Assembly: GCF_000526335.1 (NCBI RefSeq)
Contig: NZ_JAFW01000001.1
Span: forward strand, 62,001 to 126,000
Direction of reading: 5' to 3'
DNA length: 64,000 bases
Source: Arthrobacter sp. 31Y
GTDB lineage: Bacteria; Actinomycetota; Actinomycetes; Actinomycetales; Micrococcaceae
Shown here: piece after piece, positions 1 to 10,645 of the stretch
Numbering within the stretch: the stretch's first letter is position 1
Layout of the letters: each line of letters starts with the position of its first letter
Program-made: the position numbers and the translations under genes
Notes under the pieces: generated by a model
The model's input: only the letters and a program-made list of their open reading frames with translations
Database searches by the model: none
Told to the model about the DNA's origin: nothing

Positions 1-356
1 TCGGGCTCCTGGGGATCATCGCCTACCTGACGCTGCCCGCCATCTCGGCCCTGCTCGCAGCCCGAGCCTCCCGCATACCCGCCCTGCGTGCCCTCGCCGG
101 CGCTCTTGCCGCCTCAGGGGCAGTAGCAGCCGCATGTTCGCTGACGTTCGATTCCATGTCCTTCCCCGTCTTCGCCTTGTTGTACCCCTTCATTGTTGGT
201 TTGTCCGGGGGGACCTGGATCATGGTCCGCCGGGAACTGGAACTCCGGCCAGCAGAAGAAGCCGTCCACAACACCAGCAGTCCCCATCAGTCCGGAAACA
301 ACCACAAACCCACAAGCCCTGGAATGGAGGGAACGCAATGGACCCGCTCGCAGTAA
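1..356 (+). CDS. O-antigen ligase-like polysaccharide membrane protein, C-terminal part
   Basis: Only the last ~117 codons are present (reading frame begins at base 3), so this is a 5'-truncated gene at the window edge. The visible part has two hydrophobic segments, one at the start rich in Leu/Ala/Ile and one around the FPVFALLYPFIVGL stretch, then a polar tail. The LTFDSMSFP motif before the last helix is typical of the O-antigen ligase/polymerase family of actinobacteria. It would act in the membrane, polymerising or ligating undecaprenol-linked glycans. The stop lies 19 bases inside the next gene, so the two are probably co-translated. The family call is inferred from a short C-terminus and context. 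Confidence 0.6.
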   Translation, partial: GLLGIIAYLTLPAISALLAARASRIPALRALAGALAASGAVAAACSLTFDSMSFPVFALLYPFIVGLSGGTWIMVRRELELRPAEEAVHNTSSPHQSGNNHKPTSPGMEGTQWTRSQ

Positions 357-1216
357 TCAAGGCACTTTGGCACCACAAGTTGGTGGTCCTGCCGGTCCTG
401 ATCCTGACGGCATTCGCCGCCGTCTACGTCTATTCGTTCGCTCCGAGGTCATATGAGGCCCGGGCAACCTACGCGATCGTCAATCCCAAACTACCCAGCG
501 CCAGCGACTTGGAGCGCGACCCCCAACTCCTGGACCTGAACTCAGACAACCCCTACCTTCGGTCCTCGGACTCATCCCTGATCGCACAGGTTGTAGCTAC
601 ACGGCTGAAGGATGATTCCACCGGTGATGCTTTGCTCAGGCAATCACTAAGCACCGATTACTCCGTGGAACGTCCACCAAACTCCTTCCTCATAGATGTC
701 TCCGCTGTTTCAGAGAACAAGGAGACCGCCACCGCTACAGTGCGCGCCCTGGGCACAAGAATGGAAGAGGACCTCCGCCAAATCCAAGTGGTCAACGGAG
801 CAGCGGATCGTTTCCTCTTCACCTCACTGATGGTGACATCACCCGATAACGCCACCGAGCTGTTCTCCAGCAGGTTGCGCTCACTGATCGTGGTGGTGGT
901 CGGAGGCCTGGTCCTGACCTTCGGTGCCGTCTCCGCCGCACGGGCCCTGGAAACAGCCCGGAACAAATCCCGCCCGGACGGCCGACCCAAACGGGAGAAC
1001 CGCAAGGCACGGCGGGGCACCACCGAAGACTCGGTCAAGAAGGAGCAGCCCACAGTCAGCCTCGAAGGGCTCGAAGGATTGGCCGTAAGCCCCCTCCCTC
1101 ACAACGAGACCATCAATGAAACACCGGCAAGAAACACCGAGAGGGACGAAGGAACGCCTCGCGGAGTTCTGGATGCCAAACGCTACCCCGGGATGAAGAG
1201 CCCTGTGGGTAAATGA
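338..1216 (+). CDS. Wzz-like chain-length determinant / polysaccharide co-polymerase
   Basis: 292 aa. The ATG at 338 has a GGAGG ribosome site at 326-330; longer readings upstream lie inside the previous gene. One membrane helix spans roughly residues 14-34 and a second roughly 182-202, flanking an extracellular region of about 145 residues. This is the Wzz/YveK-type architecture controlling glycan length. The tail after the second helix is long, basic and polar (about 90 residues) with no Walker motifs, so no tyrosine-kinase domain is fused. It overlaps the upstream ligase-like gene and has an ATGA overlap with the next gene, so all three look like one operon. Confidence 0.65.
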   Translation: MDPLAVIKALWHHKLVVLPVLILTAFAAVYVYSFAPRSYEARATYAIVNPKLPSASDLERDPQLLDLNSDNPYLRSSDSSLIAQVVATRLKDDSTGDALLRQSLSTDYSVERPPNSFLIDVSAVSENKETATATVRALGTRMEEDLRQIQVVNGAADRFLFTSLMVTSPDNATELFSSRLRSLIVVVVGGLVLTFGAVSAARALETARNKSRPDGRPKRENRKARRGTTEDSVKKEQPTVSLEGLEGLAVSPLPHNETINETPARNTERDEGTPRGVLDAKRYPGMKSPVGK

Positions 1217-2550
1217 TGAAAACCCGGACAGCACTGGCCGGCGCAGCGGTGGTGGTGGGCATCCTTGGCGCTGCCGCCGCCGCAGCCAGCGGCATAGTGC
1301 CCATGACAGGACCCGCAGCCACGGCTCCTTCAACAGGGGCACCATCGTCCACAGCACCAAGCCCAACCGGAGTCACCCTGCGGCCTGTAGATGGCGGGCC
1401 TGACTACTACTCCCGGTTCACCGGGGGACTGCCAACAGATCCGGAGTTCTTCCCCCTTGGCGTCTGGCTTGAAAGCGTGGTGGACCGCAGCAACGTCACA
1501 CTCGACGCCGAGGCCGGGCTGAACACCTATGTTGAACTCACCGCCGATTCCGACGTTCAACTGGCCCGCGACTCCGGCATGTACGCCATCCCTGCCTTTA
1601 CCCACGCATCAGCATCCGGATTCGTCCTCAGCGACGAAGTGGACATGTGGGCCGGACCTGGAAACGCGGCCTGGTCCGGAAAATACCCCGGCGAGGGACC
1701 CATCTGCGCGGCAGAGAGCACAGAGTGCGGCTACACCATTCAAAAAGAACGCCGTGCGGCGGCCACCCCCGGAGCCATGCTCTACGCCAACTACGGCAAG
1801 GGGGTTGCCTTCTGGGAATCCGACGAAGAAGCCCTGGGCTTCTTCAACCAAACCCAGGATCTGGTCTCCGCCGATACCTACTGGTTCACCGACCCCTACA
1901 TTTGCGCCCGAACCGAAGGCGGAGCAGTCATCGGCTACACTCGCGACCTCACACCAGAAGAGTGCAGGCTCGCAGCCAACTACGGCTGGACGGTGGAAAG
2001 GATCAGGAAGCTGAACAACGCCGCCTCACCAGTCTGGGCCTTCGTTGAGGTTGGACACCCTTTTCAAGACGCACCGGAGGCCACCACCATTACAGGGCCG
2101 CAAATCCGTGCAGCGGTCTGGAGCAGCCTTATCCACGGCGCCCGTGGGGTCATTTACTTTAATCACAGCTTCGGCGGACAGTGCCCAACCCAGCATGTCC
2201 TCCGCGACTGCAAAGGCGACGTCCGACAAACCGTCACAGACCTGAACAAACACCTCAAAGACCTCGCCCCCGTGCTCAACGCCCCCTTCCTCGACGGCGC
2301 CACCACAGTCACCGGACCTGCGGACGTCGCCACCAAGCTCCACAACGGCAAGGTCTACGTCTTCGCGGGTGCGAACAAGAGCACCGGCGGAACGGTGACC
2401 TTCACCATGAAATGCGGCGGCAGCACCGCCGTCGTCCTCAACGAAAACCGGACCGTTCCAGTAGTTGACGGAACCTTCACCGACACCTTCGCAGACGGCA
2501 ACGCGGTCCACCTGTACAGCATCGACGGCGGAACCAGCTGCGGCCACTGA
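1213..2550 (+). CDS. Secreted glycoside-hydrolase-like protein of the polysaccharide locus
   Basis: 445 aa, starting ATG-ATG inside the stop of the Wzz-like gene (ATGA overlap). The N-terminus is a signal peptide: KTR, then a hydrophobic Ala/Val/Gly run, followed by a Pro/Thr/Ser-rich linker to about residue 55. The body has TIM-barrel-like features: PLGVWLES near the start, WESDEEALGFF, DTYWFTDPY, WAFVEVG, and the IRAAVWSSLIHGARGVIYFNH strand/helix pair. A C-terminal beta-rich domain with Cys residues follows. Acidic residues after the WAFVE and WESDE strands are candidate catalytic acids. Exact family and substrate are unknown; by position it probably trims or processes the exopolysaccharide. 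Confidence 0.5.
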   Translation: MMKTRTALAGAAVVVGILGAAAAAASGIVPMTGPAATAPSTGAPSSTAPSPTGVTLRPVDGGPDYYSRFTGGLPTDPEFFPLGVWLESVVDRSNVTLDAEAGLNTYVELTADSDVQLARDSGMYAIPAFTHASASGFVLSDEVDMWAGPGNAAWSGKYPGEGPICAAESTECGYTIQKERRAAATPGAMLYANYGKGVAFWESDEEALGFFNQTQDLVSADTYWFTDPYICARTEGGAVIGYTRDLTPEECRLAANYGWTVERIRKLNNAASPVWAFVEVGHPFQDAPEATTITGPQIRAAVWSSLIHGARGVIYFNHSFGGQCPTQHVLRDCKGDVRQTVTDLNKHLKDLAPVLNAPFLDGATTVTGPADVATKLHNGKVYVFAGANKSTGGTVTFTMKCGGSTAVVLNENRTVPVVDGTFTDTFADGNAVHLYSIDGGTSCGH

Positions 2551-3387
2551 CTACCGGCTGCTGTCGTCCCGCTCCCAAGCGGTAGCCGCCTTGCGGCCCA
2601 ACAGCGGACGACGGCGGCCCACACCAGCGAACGCGACGTAGACAACGGCATCAAAGACACTCAACGGCCCCCTGACCGAGGCAAGCAACTGCCGTGCGGT
2701 CCCCGCCGTGGAGGAACCACCTGACACACGATCCTGCTCAGCATTCCCCCGATAGGTACGCCTCAACACGGACAAAAGCGCAGAACACGTCCGGGGGGTC
2801 CGCACCACCACGGGCTCTGTAGGCAGCACCGCCTTCTCATGGGCAGAAAACAGCCGATCCACGTAGTAGTCATCACCGGTAAGCGCAGGAAACGTCCCCA
2901 ACCGCTGGTGGCCTGAGAAACTCAGCGCATAAGCACCAGCACCCCACAGCCCCTCGGAGTTGCCCGGTATACGGGAACGGGCTCGGTAGTACGCCCGCAC
3001 CCAAGCCGAAGCACCCTGGGTGTCATAGCGAAAAGCCGGACGGGCAGCCAGCAAAGTCCCGCCTTCCAAAGCAACAAAAACCGCACGAAGCGCAGAAGCA
3101 CTGACTTCAATATCAGCATCCAGGTAAAGACGCGGCCACCGGAGCGTCGCCTGGTCGGCAGCGTTCAACGCCGCAGTCTTGGACGCCTCAGGCACGAGAA
3201 GCACCAGAACGCCCCGGTACCGGGACGCAATGGCCTCCGTGCCATCCATACACCCATTACAGGCCACCACCACATCAACAGTGCCCCACCCAATAACCTC
3301 CCGCAGGGCCTCAAGCGTCCTGCTGATAACAGCGGCCTCATTATGCGCCGGGATGATCACCGCACCCGAAGGAGGGGACTCTGTCAT
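2551..3387 (-). CDS. Glycosyltransferase family 2 protein
   Basis: 278 aa. The ATG at 3387 overlaps the upstream gene's stop (ATGA), which is why it is preferred over a longer reading. It has a GT-A fold: VIIPAHNEAAVISRTLEAL at the N-terminus, a VVVACNGCMDGT nucleotide-binding turn, the DADIEV acidic metal site near residue 90, and a GDDYY acceptor/base region around residue 175. No membrane helices are obvious apart from a short hydrophobic segment near the C-terminus. It probably transfers one sugar to a lipid-linked repeat unit in the cytoplasm, next in line after the bifunctional transferase encoded upstream. Donor sugar unknown; dTDP-rhamnose is possible given the neighbours. Confidence 0.78.
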   Translation of the reverse strand: MTESPPSGAVIIPAHNEAAVISRTLEALREVIGWGTVDVVVACNGCMDGTEAIASRYRGVLVLLVPEASKTAALNAADQATLRWPRLYLDADIEVSASALRAVFVALEGGTLLAARPAFRYDTQGASAWVRAYYRARSRIPGNSEGLWGAGAYALSFSGHQRLGTFPALTGDDYYVDRLFSAHEKAVLPTEPVVVRTPRTCSALLSVLRRTYRGNAEQDRVSGGSSTAGTARQLLASVRGPLSVFDAVVYVAFAGVGRRRPLLGRKAATAWERDDSSR

Positions 3388-5300
3388 GACACGACTGCCG
3401 GGATTGTCCGCGTCGCATGAGGGAGCGCCTCCCAACGACGCTGGCTAAGAACCGCCAAGGCCGCATCCCGATGCCCGGGCATATTCAGCCGGGCAACCTC
3501 GGCAGCCAGAACAGCACCACGGAAAGCAAGCGCCCGCCCACGCCCCAGATACTTCACCGCATACCGGACCCGGTTGACCGACATCAAAGCAGCCAACTGC
3601 GGCGAGGCCCCCGAGCCCCCACGTTCATGCCACATCCGGGCAGCAGGTTCAAACCAGACGGAAAAACCCGCATCCCTCACCCGATGGCAATAATCCGTCT
3701 CCTCCGAATACAAAAAGAACTGCTCATCCCAAGCACCCACCACCCTCGCTGCCGCAGCACTAATCAGCAAAGCCGCACCCGTAGCCCAATCAACCCGATG
3801 CCCGTGCAAATAGCTCTCCGGGTCAAAATCCATCTCCGACAACCACCCGGGCCTGCCCTTAACATGACTACCCAAAGCCGCATCCCCCAGCGCTCGCAGT
3901 ACGGCCGGCTCGCGGCGCAACGACGGGTAGATGCTGCCGTCATCGTCCAACAGGACCGGAACCACCACACCGGCCCCTTGGTCCGTCATGCGCTTGAGCA
4001 TGGCGGCCACCGCACCAGGTTCCACACGCAGATCCGGGTTCAGGATGAGGTAGCTTCCGGCTTCCCCTGCCACGGCCATCGCGGCATTGATTCCGCCGGC
4101 ATAGCCGAAGTTTCCTCCGGTTCGCACCGCCGTAATGTCGGGGTGATGTGCGAGTTCCAGCAAGGTGCTTTCGTCCGGGGAGTTGTCCGCCACCACCACT
4201 TTGATCAAAACATCGGCCGCTTCCTTGCGCAGGCTTGCCACCAGAGGCCCGACGTCCTCAGCGTTGTTGTAGGTGACAACCACGACGGCGACGTCGGCCC
4301 CTTCGGTGACTGGAACGAACGATCCCGGAGCCCGGCTGGGCTCGGGTTCCGGGAAGGCGTATGCAGCGGTGGAAACCGGACTGCTTGGCTCGATGTCGCA
4401 GCTGCTCGAGGTCCGCAACTTCACGTACGCCTCCGGCCCCTCCACCAGATAGCGCCGCGCCAACCGGCGTGGCTCCAGCATGAGGCGCCATGCCCATTCG
4501 AGGCTGTGCGAACTGGCCCATTGGGGAGCGCGCCGGACATTCCCCGCGAGGAAATCCACCACGGCACCGAACGCCAGCAGGACCTTGGCGCCGGTCAGGT
4601 GACCGTACTCGGCTATCCACAATTCCTGGCGCGGTTTTCCCAAACCCACCACCAGAACGTCAGGGGCTGCCTCGCGTATCTCCCCGGCGAGCTTGCGGGA
4701 AGCTGCGGCATCGCCCAGCGTGGACCTGTCAGGTGCCCACCATCCCACCACCGTCAGCTCAGGCCGCTCTTTCTCCAATCTCCCGGCGATGAGTTTCTGA
4801 GTCTCCTCAGACCCACCCAGGAAACCGAGGCGCAATCCCCGAGCCGCTGCGCCGGTCAGGAAGGGGTGTATGAGGTCGCTTCCGGCAAGCCGGGGCCACG
4901 TTTTAGACGTGAGGCGCCGGGCCTCGGTGGCCAACGGTGCGCCGTCGATCAGGGTCAACCATTCAAGGTGCGCCGGCTGGTCCAAGGTGCCAATCCAGCG
5001 GCTTCCGGCTCCAAAATGCCGGACGTGGTCCAGGTTTGCGGAGCAAACGCCCAAAGGTGGCCCGCCGGGGGAGCTTGCACGATCAAAAATCTCCCGAAGT
5101 GCGCCGTCAGCCTCCATAAGCTTCACCGGGACTCCGCCTAGATTCACCCAGGGCGATTCCGTCGCCGGGACGTCGGATTGGGCCACACTTTGGTGGCGCT
5201 CATTTTGGAGTTTGCCGACGGCGGTGCCGCGTCGCGGGTAGAAGTGGGGGACTGCCCTGTGGAGGAGATCTCCCACGGGCATAATCTTCGGTAGCAGCAT
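3384..5300 (-). CDS. Bifunctional WecB/TagA/CpsF-GT2 glycosyltransferase fusion
   Basis: 638 aa. The ATG at 5300 has a GGAG six bases upstream; a TTG 12 bases earlier is less likely. Residues about 50-300 form a WecB/TagA/CpsF (GT26) domain: the IDGAPLATEARRL segment, LAGSDLIHPFL, GLRLGFLGGSEE, VLVVGLGKPRQELWI and the FGAVVDFLAGNVRRAPQW ending. After a ~35-residue Ser/Pro-rich linker, residues about 335-600 are a GT2 domain of the WbbL rhamnosyltransferase type (VVVVTYNNAEDV, VVADNSPDES, GGNFGYAGGIN, LNPDLRVEPG). GT26 enzymes add ManNAc or similar to undecaprenyl-PP-sugar, and WbbL adds rhamnose; one chain could perform two successive steps. Fusion order is seen; donor sugars are inferred. 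Confidence 0.82.
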   Translation of the reverse strand: MLLPKIMPVGDLLHRAVPHFYPRRGTAVGKLQNERHQSVAQSDVPATESPWVNLGGVPVKLMEADGALREIFDRASSPGGPPLGVCSANLDHVRHFGAGSRWIGTLDQPAHLEWLTLIDGAPLATEARRLTSKTWPRLAGSDLIHPFLTGAAARGLRLGFLGGSEETQKLIAGRLEKERPELTVVGWWAPDRSTLGDAAASRKLAGEIREAAPDVLVVGLGKPRQELWIAEYGHLTGAKVLLAFGAVVDFLAGNVRRAPQWASSHSLEWAWRLMLEPRRLARRYLVEGPEAYVKLRTSSSCDIEPSSPVSTAAYAFPEPEPSRAPGSFVPVTEGADVAVVVVTYNNAEDVGPLVASLRKEAADVLIKVVVADNSPDESTLLELAHHPDITAVRTGGNFGYAGGINAAMAVAGEAGSYLILNPDLRVEPGAVAAMLKRMTDQGAGVVVPVLLDDDGSIYPSLRREPAVLRALGDAALGSHVKGRPGWLSEMDFDPESYLHGHRVDWATGAALLISAAAARVVGAWDEQFFLYSEETDYCHRVRDAGFSVWFEPAARMWHERGGSGASPQLAALMSVNRVRYAVKYLGRGRALAFRGAVLAAEVARLNMPGHRDAALAVLSQRRWEALPHATRTIPAVVS

Positions 5301-5473
5301 TCTCGGCTCCAACTCAAGGCATCACCATGTGGCCGACGATCCGAGGCTGCTGCACTGCCTGGATCGTCGGTGGCGGACCTGTGCCGCCGCGTCAACATGT
5401 TCATTTGAGTTGTCTCCCGGCCTCCTGCAAGAGGCTGCCGTACGGCTACTTTAGGACGTTTCGCCGGGCTCCG

Positions 5474-6883
5474 CTAGAGCTCAAAGCCCTTGAGGTATTC
5501 AGCCAGGCGCTCGGTGGCCGTGGGTGGATCAAATCCGGTGGCCCGGATTCCCGACAAATCCAGGACACTGCTACGCGGCCTCGGAGCAGTGTTGGGTTTG
5601 GCGTAGTCCGCGGTATTGATGGCTCTCACCAGGTTTGGATCTGCACCCAGAAGCCGGTAGACGTCAAGGGCGATCTCGTACCAGGATTGTGGTTTCCCGC
5701 CATTGCTGAGGTTGTACGTCCCGTAGGGGGCTTCAATGAAGAGCAGGTGACGGATGCCCAAGGCGAGGTCGGACGCGAAGCTCAGCCGACCCCATTGATC
5801 GTCCACCACCGATGGCGAAGCGCCCTTCGCCGCCAACGATGCCATGGTGCGAATAAAGTTCCGTCCCTCGCCCACCACCCAACTGGTCCTGATGATGTAG
5901 TGCCTTGGCACGGTGGCCGCCGCGAGATCGCCGGCGGCCTTGCTCTGGCCGTAAACGCCCAGGGGAGCGGGAACCTCATCTTCGAAGTGAACCTCAGCTG
6001 TGCCGTCGAACACGTAGTCGCTGGAGAGGTGGACCAGAGTCAGTGAATGCTCCACCGCGGCCCGCGCCATACGGGAAACGGCCACTGCGTTGATGCTCCA
6101 GGCGGCCGCACGGCCCTCCGGGGTTTCGGCGGCGTCCACCGCGGTGAACGCGGCCGCGTTGATGATCGTGGAGTAATCCCGCCAGTTCACCGCCTTGTAC
6201 GAACCTTCGGCGGTGATGTCGAATTGTGCGCGGCCGGCGAACTCTACCGTCGGGTCGCCCACGAAGGCCTGCCGAAGGGCGGTTCCCAACTGGCCGTCCG
6301 CCCCGAGGACCAGCATGCGCCTCGCCGGCATGGGAACAACTTCCGCCAATCGAGGATGCTTCCCATCCTGTGCCGAAACAATGGAGTTCTCCAAGGGGAT
6401 GGGCCACGGAACGGCTGCGTGCTCATCTGCAAGGTTCAGGAACGTGTAGTCCTTCTGTGCCTCCGCGCTCCAATGGTCATTGACCAGGTAGGTGTAAACG
6501 GTGTCATCCTCCAGTGTTTGGAAGGCATTACCCACACCACGCGGGACGAAGACGGCCTCGCCCGGGGTCAGTTCTGCGGTGAATAACGCCCCGAAGGTTG
6601 GCCCCTCGCGCAGGTCCACCCAGGCCCCGAAGATCCGTCCCGAGGCCAGCGAAACGAACTTGTCCCATGGCTCTGCATGGATCCCGCGAACCGTTCCGCG
6701 CATTGCGTTGAAGGAAATGTTGTTCTGCACCGGGCCGAAGTCCGGCAGCCCGGCAGCCCGCATCTTGGAACGGTGCCAGTTTTCCTTGAACCAGCCTCTG
6801 CCATCCCCGTGTACAGGAAGCTCAAACAGCAACAGGCCAGGGATGGGCGTGGTTCTCGAAAGCAGCTGACGTCCCTCTTCCAC
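5474..6883 (-). CDS. rmlCD: Fused dTDP-4-dehydrorhamnose 3,5-epimerase / reductase (RmlC-RmlD)
   Basis: 469 aa, GTG start three bases after rmlB. Residues 1-185 are an RmlC cupin: GDGRGWFKENW, QNNISFNAMRGTVRGIH with the catalytic His at 69, and VFVPRGVGNAFQ. Residues 188-469 are RmlD: the NAD(P)-binding GADGQLG at about 194-200, LSSDYVFDG, and the YGQSK catalytic Tyr311/Lys315 pair. Together they convert dTDP-4-keto-6-deoxyglucose to dTDP-L-rhamnose, the last two steps of the pathway. RmlC and RmlD are separate proteins in most bacteria; the fusion is a variant I recall from Arthrobacter relatives. It forms a two-gene operon with rmlB, opposite rmlA. Confidence 0.92.
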   Translation of the reverse strand: MEEGRQLLSRTTPIPGLLLFELPVHGDGRGWFKENWHRSKMRAAGLPDFGPVQNNISFNAMRGTVRGIHAEPWDKFVSLASGRIFGAWVDLREGPTFGALFTAELTPGEAVFVPRGVGNAFQTLEDDTVYTYLVNDHWSAEAQKDYTFLNLADEHAAVPWPIPLENSIVSAQDGKHPRLAEVVPMPARRMLVLGADGQLGTALRQAFVGDPTVEFAGRAQFDITAEGSYKAVNWRDYSTIINAAAFTAVDAAETPEGRAAAWSINAVAVSRMARAAVEHSLTLVHLSSDYVFDGTAEVHFEDEVPAPLGVYGQSKAAGDLAAATVPRHYIIRTSWVVGEGRNFIRTMASLAAKGASPSVVDDQWGRLSFASDLALGIRHLLFIEAPYGTYNLSNGGKPQSWYEIALDVYRLLGADPNLVRAINTADYAKPNTAPRPRSSVLDLSGIRATGFDPPTATERLAEYLKGFEL

Positions 6884-6886
6884 GCT

Positions 6887-8805
<1,919 letters not shown>

Positions 8806-8811
8806 GCGGAA

Positions 8812-9744
8812 CTAAGCAGCTGAGACGTCTTCGAGGGCGCGGGCAATCTCAGCCGGCAGAACCGTCAACTGCGCGTCCATCAGTTCCTTGAGTTGAACAG
8901 CGTTTCTTGGGCCCACGATGGTGGTCGCAACACCTGGCCGGGAGAGCAGCCAGCTGAGGGAAACGTCCATCGGGGTCCGGCCCAGTCCGCGGGCTGCCAT
9001 CGCCACGGCTTCCACTACGCGGGATGCCCGCGATTCCAGATATGGCTCAATGTAACCAGCCAGCCGGCTCTGCGCTGCACGGGAATCAGCAGGAATCTGT
9101 CCACGGTATTTACCGCTCAGCACCCCACGGCCCAAAGGCGCCCAGGCCATCAGCCCCAGTCCCGCGTCTTCCACGGCAGGGATGAGTTCTTCCTCGGCTT
9201 TGCGCTGAACGAGCGAGTACTCGGACTGGTTTGCCACGAGGGTGAAGCCGGCCACTGCCGCTGCCTTGGCTGTCTGCCAGCCGTTGTAATTGGAGATCCC
9301 CACGTAGCGTGCACGCCCGCTTCGCTGGGCAAGCTCCAGGGCCGAAAGGGTTTCGTCCAAAGGCACATTCGGATCCCACTCGTGAGCGAACCAGATATCG
9401 ATGTAGTCGGTGCCAAGCCTGGCGAGGCTCGCATCAAGTGCGGACAGCATGGCGCCGCGGGATGCGTTGACACTTCGCCTGGAGTCCGACGACGACACGC
9501 CGGCTTTGGTGGAAATCACAATCTCGGAACGGGCCACCACATCACCCAGCATGGATCCCAACATTGCTTCTGCGCGGCCTTGCGCATAGGACGCTGCCGT
9601 GTCCACCACTGTGCCGCCACCGGCAACGAACCCGTGGAGCAGTTCAGCAGCATCCTGTTCGTCGGTCTCCTGGGCCCAGGACATGGTTCCAAGGGACAAT
9701 GAGGACACACGGAATCCACTGTTTCCGACATAACGCTGCTGCAT
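8812..9744 (-). CDS. Aldo/keto reductase
   Basis: 310 aa. TIM-barrel NADPH-dependent oxidoreductase: [11 protein letters not shown] at the N-terminus, [12 protein letters not shown] containing the catalytic Asp and Tyr, STKAG with the Lys, [11 protein letters not shown] with the active-site His, and the C-terminal [16 protein letters not shown] cofactor clamp. Substrate cannot be told from sequence. It resembles the YghZ/AKR14-like and potassium-channel-beta-like group of general carbonyl reductases. It is a single gene ending six bases from rmlA and diverging from uppP (52-base gap). Confidence 0.85.
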   Translation of the reverse strand: MQQRYVGNSGFRVSSLSLGTMSWAQETDEQDAAELLHGFVAGGGTVVDTAASYAQGRAEAMLGSMLGDVVARSEIVISTKAGVSSSDSRRSVNASRGAMLSALDASLARLGTDYIDIWFAHEWDPNVPLDETLSALELAQRSGRARYVGISNYNGWQTAKAAAVAGFTLVANQSEYSLVQRKAEEELIPAVEDAGLGLMAWAPLGRGVLSGKYRGQIPADSRAAQSRLAGYIEPYLESRASRVVEAVAMAARGLGRTPMDVSLSWLLSRPGVATTIVGPRNAVQLKELMDAQLTVLPAEIARALEDVSAA

Positions 9745-9796
9745 AGCAGTTAGCTTACGGGGAGTTAGAGGACTTCATGACGTAGGGTCTATTCAC

Positions 9797-10630
9797 GTGA
9801 ACTGGATAGAAGCAGCCTTGCTGGGCCTGGTGCAGGGCCTCACCGAATTCCTCCCGATTTCCTCGAGCGCACACCTGCGGATCGTCGGCTCATTCCTGCC
9901 GAATGCCTCTGACCCCGGTGCTGCCTTCACGGCCATTACGCAGCTGGGAACTGAAACCGCTGTGATTGTCTACTTCTGGCGCGACATCGTAAGGATCGTC
10001 CGCGCCTGGTTCGGCTCCCTTACAGGCAAGGTGGAGCGCAACAATCCAGATGCCCGCATGGGTTGGCTGGTCATCCTTGGCAGCCTGCCGATCATCGTGC
10101 TCGGCCTGTTGTTCCAAGACCAGATCGAGTCAGTGCTGCGCAGTATGTGGATCGTCGCCACCATGCTGATCGTGTTCGGCATGATCCTTGCTGTTGCCGA
10201 CGCCATCGGCCGGCAGGAGAGGGATCTCACCCAATTGACCTATAAGCACGGCATTCTTTATGGCTTCGCCCAAGCCATGGCATTGATTCCTGGTGTATCT
10301 CGTTCCGGCGGCACCATCACGGCAGGCCTGCTCATGGGCTACACCCGTGAAGCCGCTGCCCGGTACTCGTTCCTTCTGGCCATTCCGGCTGTGTTTGGCA
10401 GCGGGCTCTACCAGCTTTACAAGACAGTTTCGAACGACGGCCTGTCCGGCCCTTACGGCCTTCCGGAGACCGCGTTGGCTACGGTCATTGCCTTTGTGGT
10501 GGGCTACGTCATTATTGGCTGGTTCCTCAAGTTCGTCTCCACCCGTAGCTACCGGCTGTTCGTTTGGTACCGGATCCTCCTGGGCCTGGCTTTGTATGTC
10601 CTGCTCGGTTTCGGTGTGATCAGCGCCTAG
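9797..10630 (+). CDS. uppP: Undecaprenyl-diphosphatase UppP (BacA)
   Basis: 277 aa, GTG start. Polytopic membrane protein with the two family signatures: [14 protein letters not shown] near residue 15-28 and [10 protein letters not shown] near residue 170 (catalytic Glu, Arg and Ser residues). It dephosphorylates undecaprenyl pyrophosphate to recycle the lipid carrier used for peptidoglycan and for the exported polysaccharide encoded just upstream. Loss of C55-PP turnover links it to bacitracin sensitivity. It lies 15 bases ahead of mshC, on the same strand. Confidence 0.95.
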   Translation: MNWIEAALLGLVQGLTEFLPISSSAHLRIVGSFLPNASDPGAAFTAITQLGTETAVIVYFWRDIVRIVRAWFGSLTGKVERNNPDARMGWLVILGSLPIIVLGLLFQDQIESVLRSMWIVATMLIVFGMILAVADAIGRQERDLTQLTYKHGILYGFAQAMALIPGVSRSGGTITAGLLMGYTREAAARYSFLLAIPAVFGSGLYQLYKTVSNDGLSGPYGLPETALATVIAFVVGYVIIGWFLKFVSTRSYRLFVWYRILLGLALYVLLGFGVISA

Positions 10631-10645
10631 CACTAAGGTTAAGTC

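Noticed and set aside
134..337. N-terminal extension of the Wzz-like gene
   Set aside because: It lies inside the upstream gene, has no Wzz similarity, and the ATG at 338 has a good ribosome site.
3417..5141. Long open frame (about 570 codons) on the plus strand opposite the WecB-GT2 gene
   Set aside because: Composition is Arg/Pro/His-rich with no domain; it mirrors the high-GC codon pattern of the real gene on the other strand.
5144..5404. Minus-strand 86-codon frame with a GGGAG-like site before ATG 5404
   Set aside because: It overlaps the start of the WecB-GT2 gene in another frame and its translation is Arg/Ser/Pro-rich without any motif.
5420..5435. Imperfect 16-base palindrome downstream of rmlCD
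   Set aside because: Short, one mismatch, no loop and no U-run; too weak to call as terminator.
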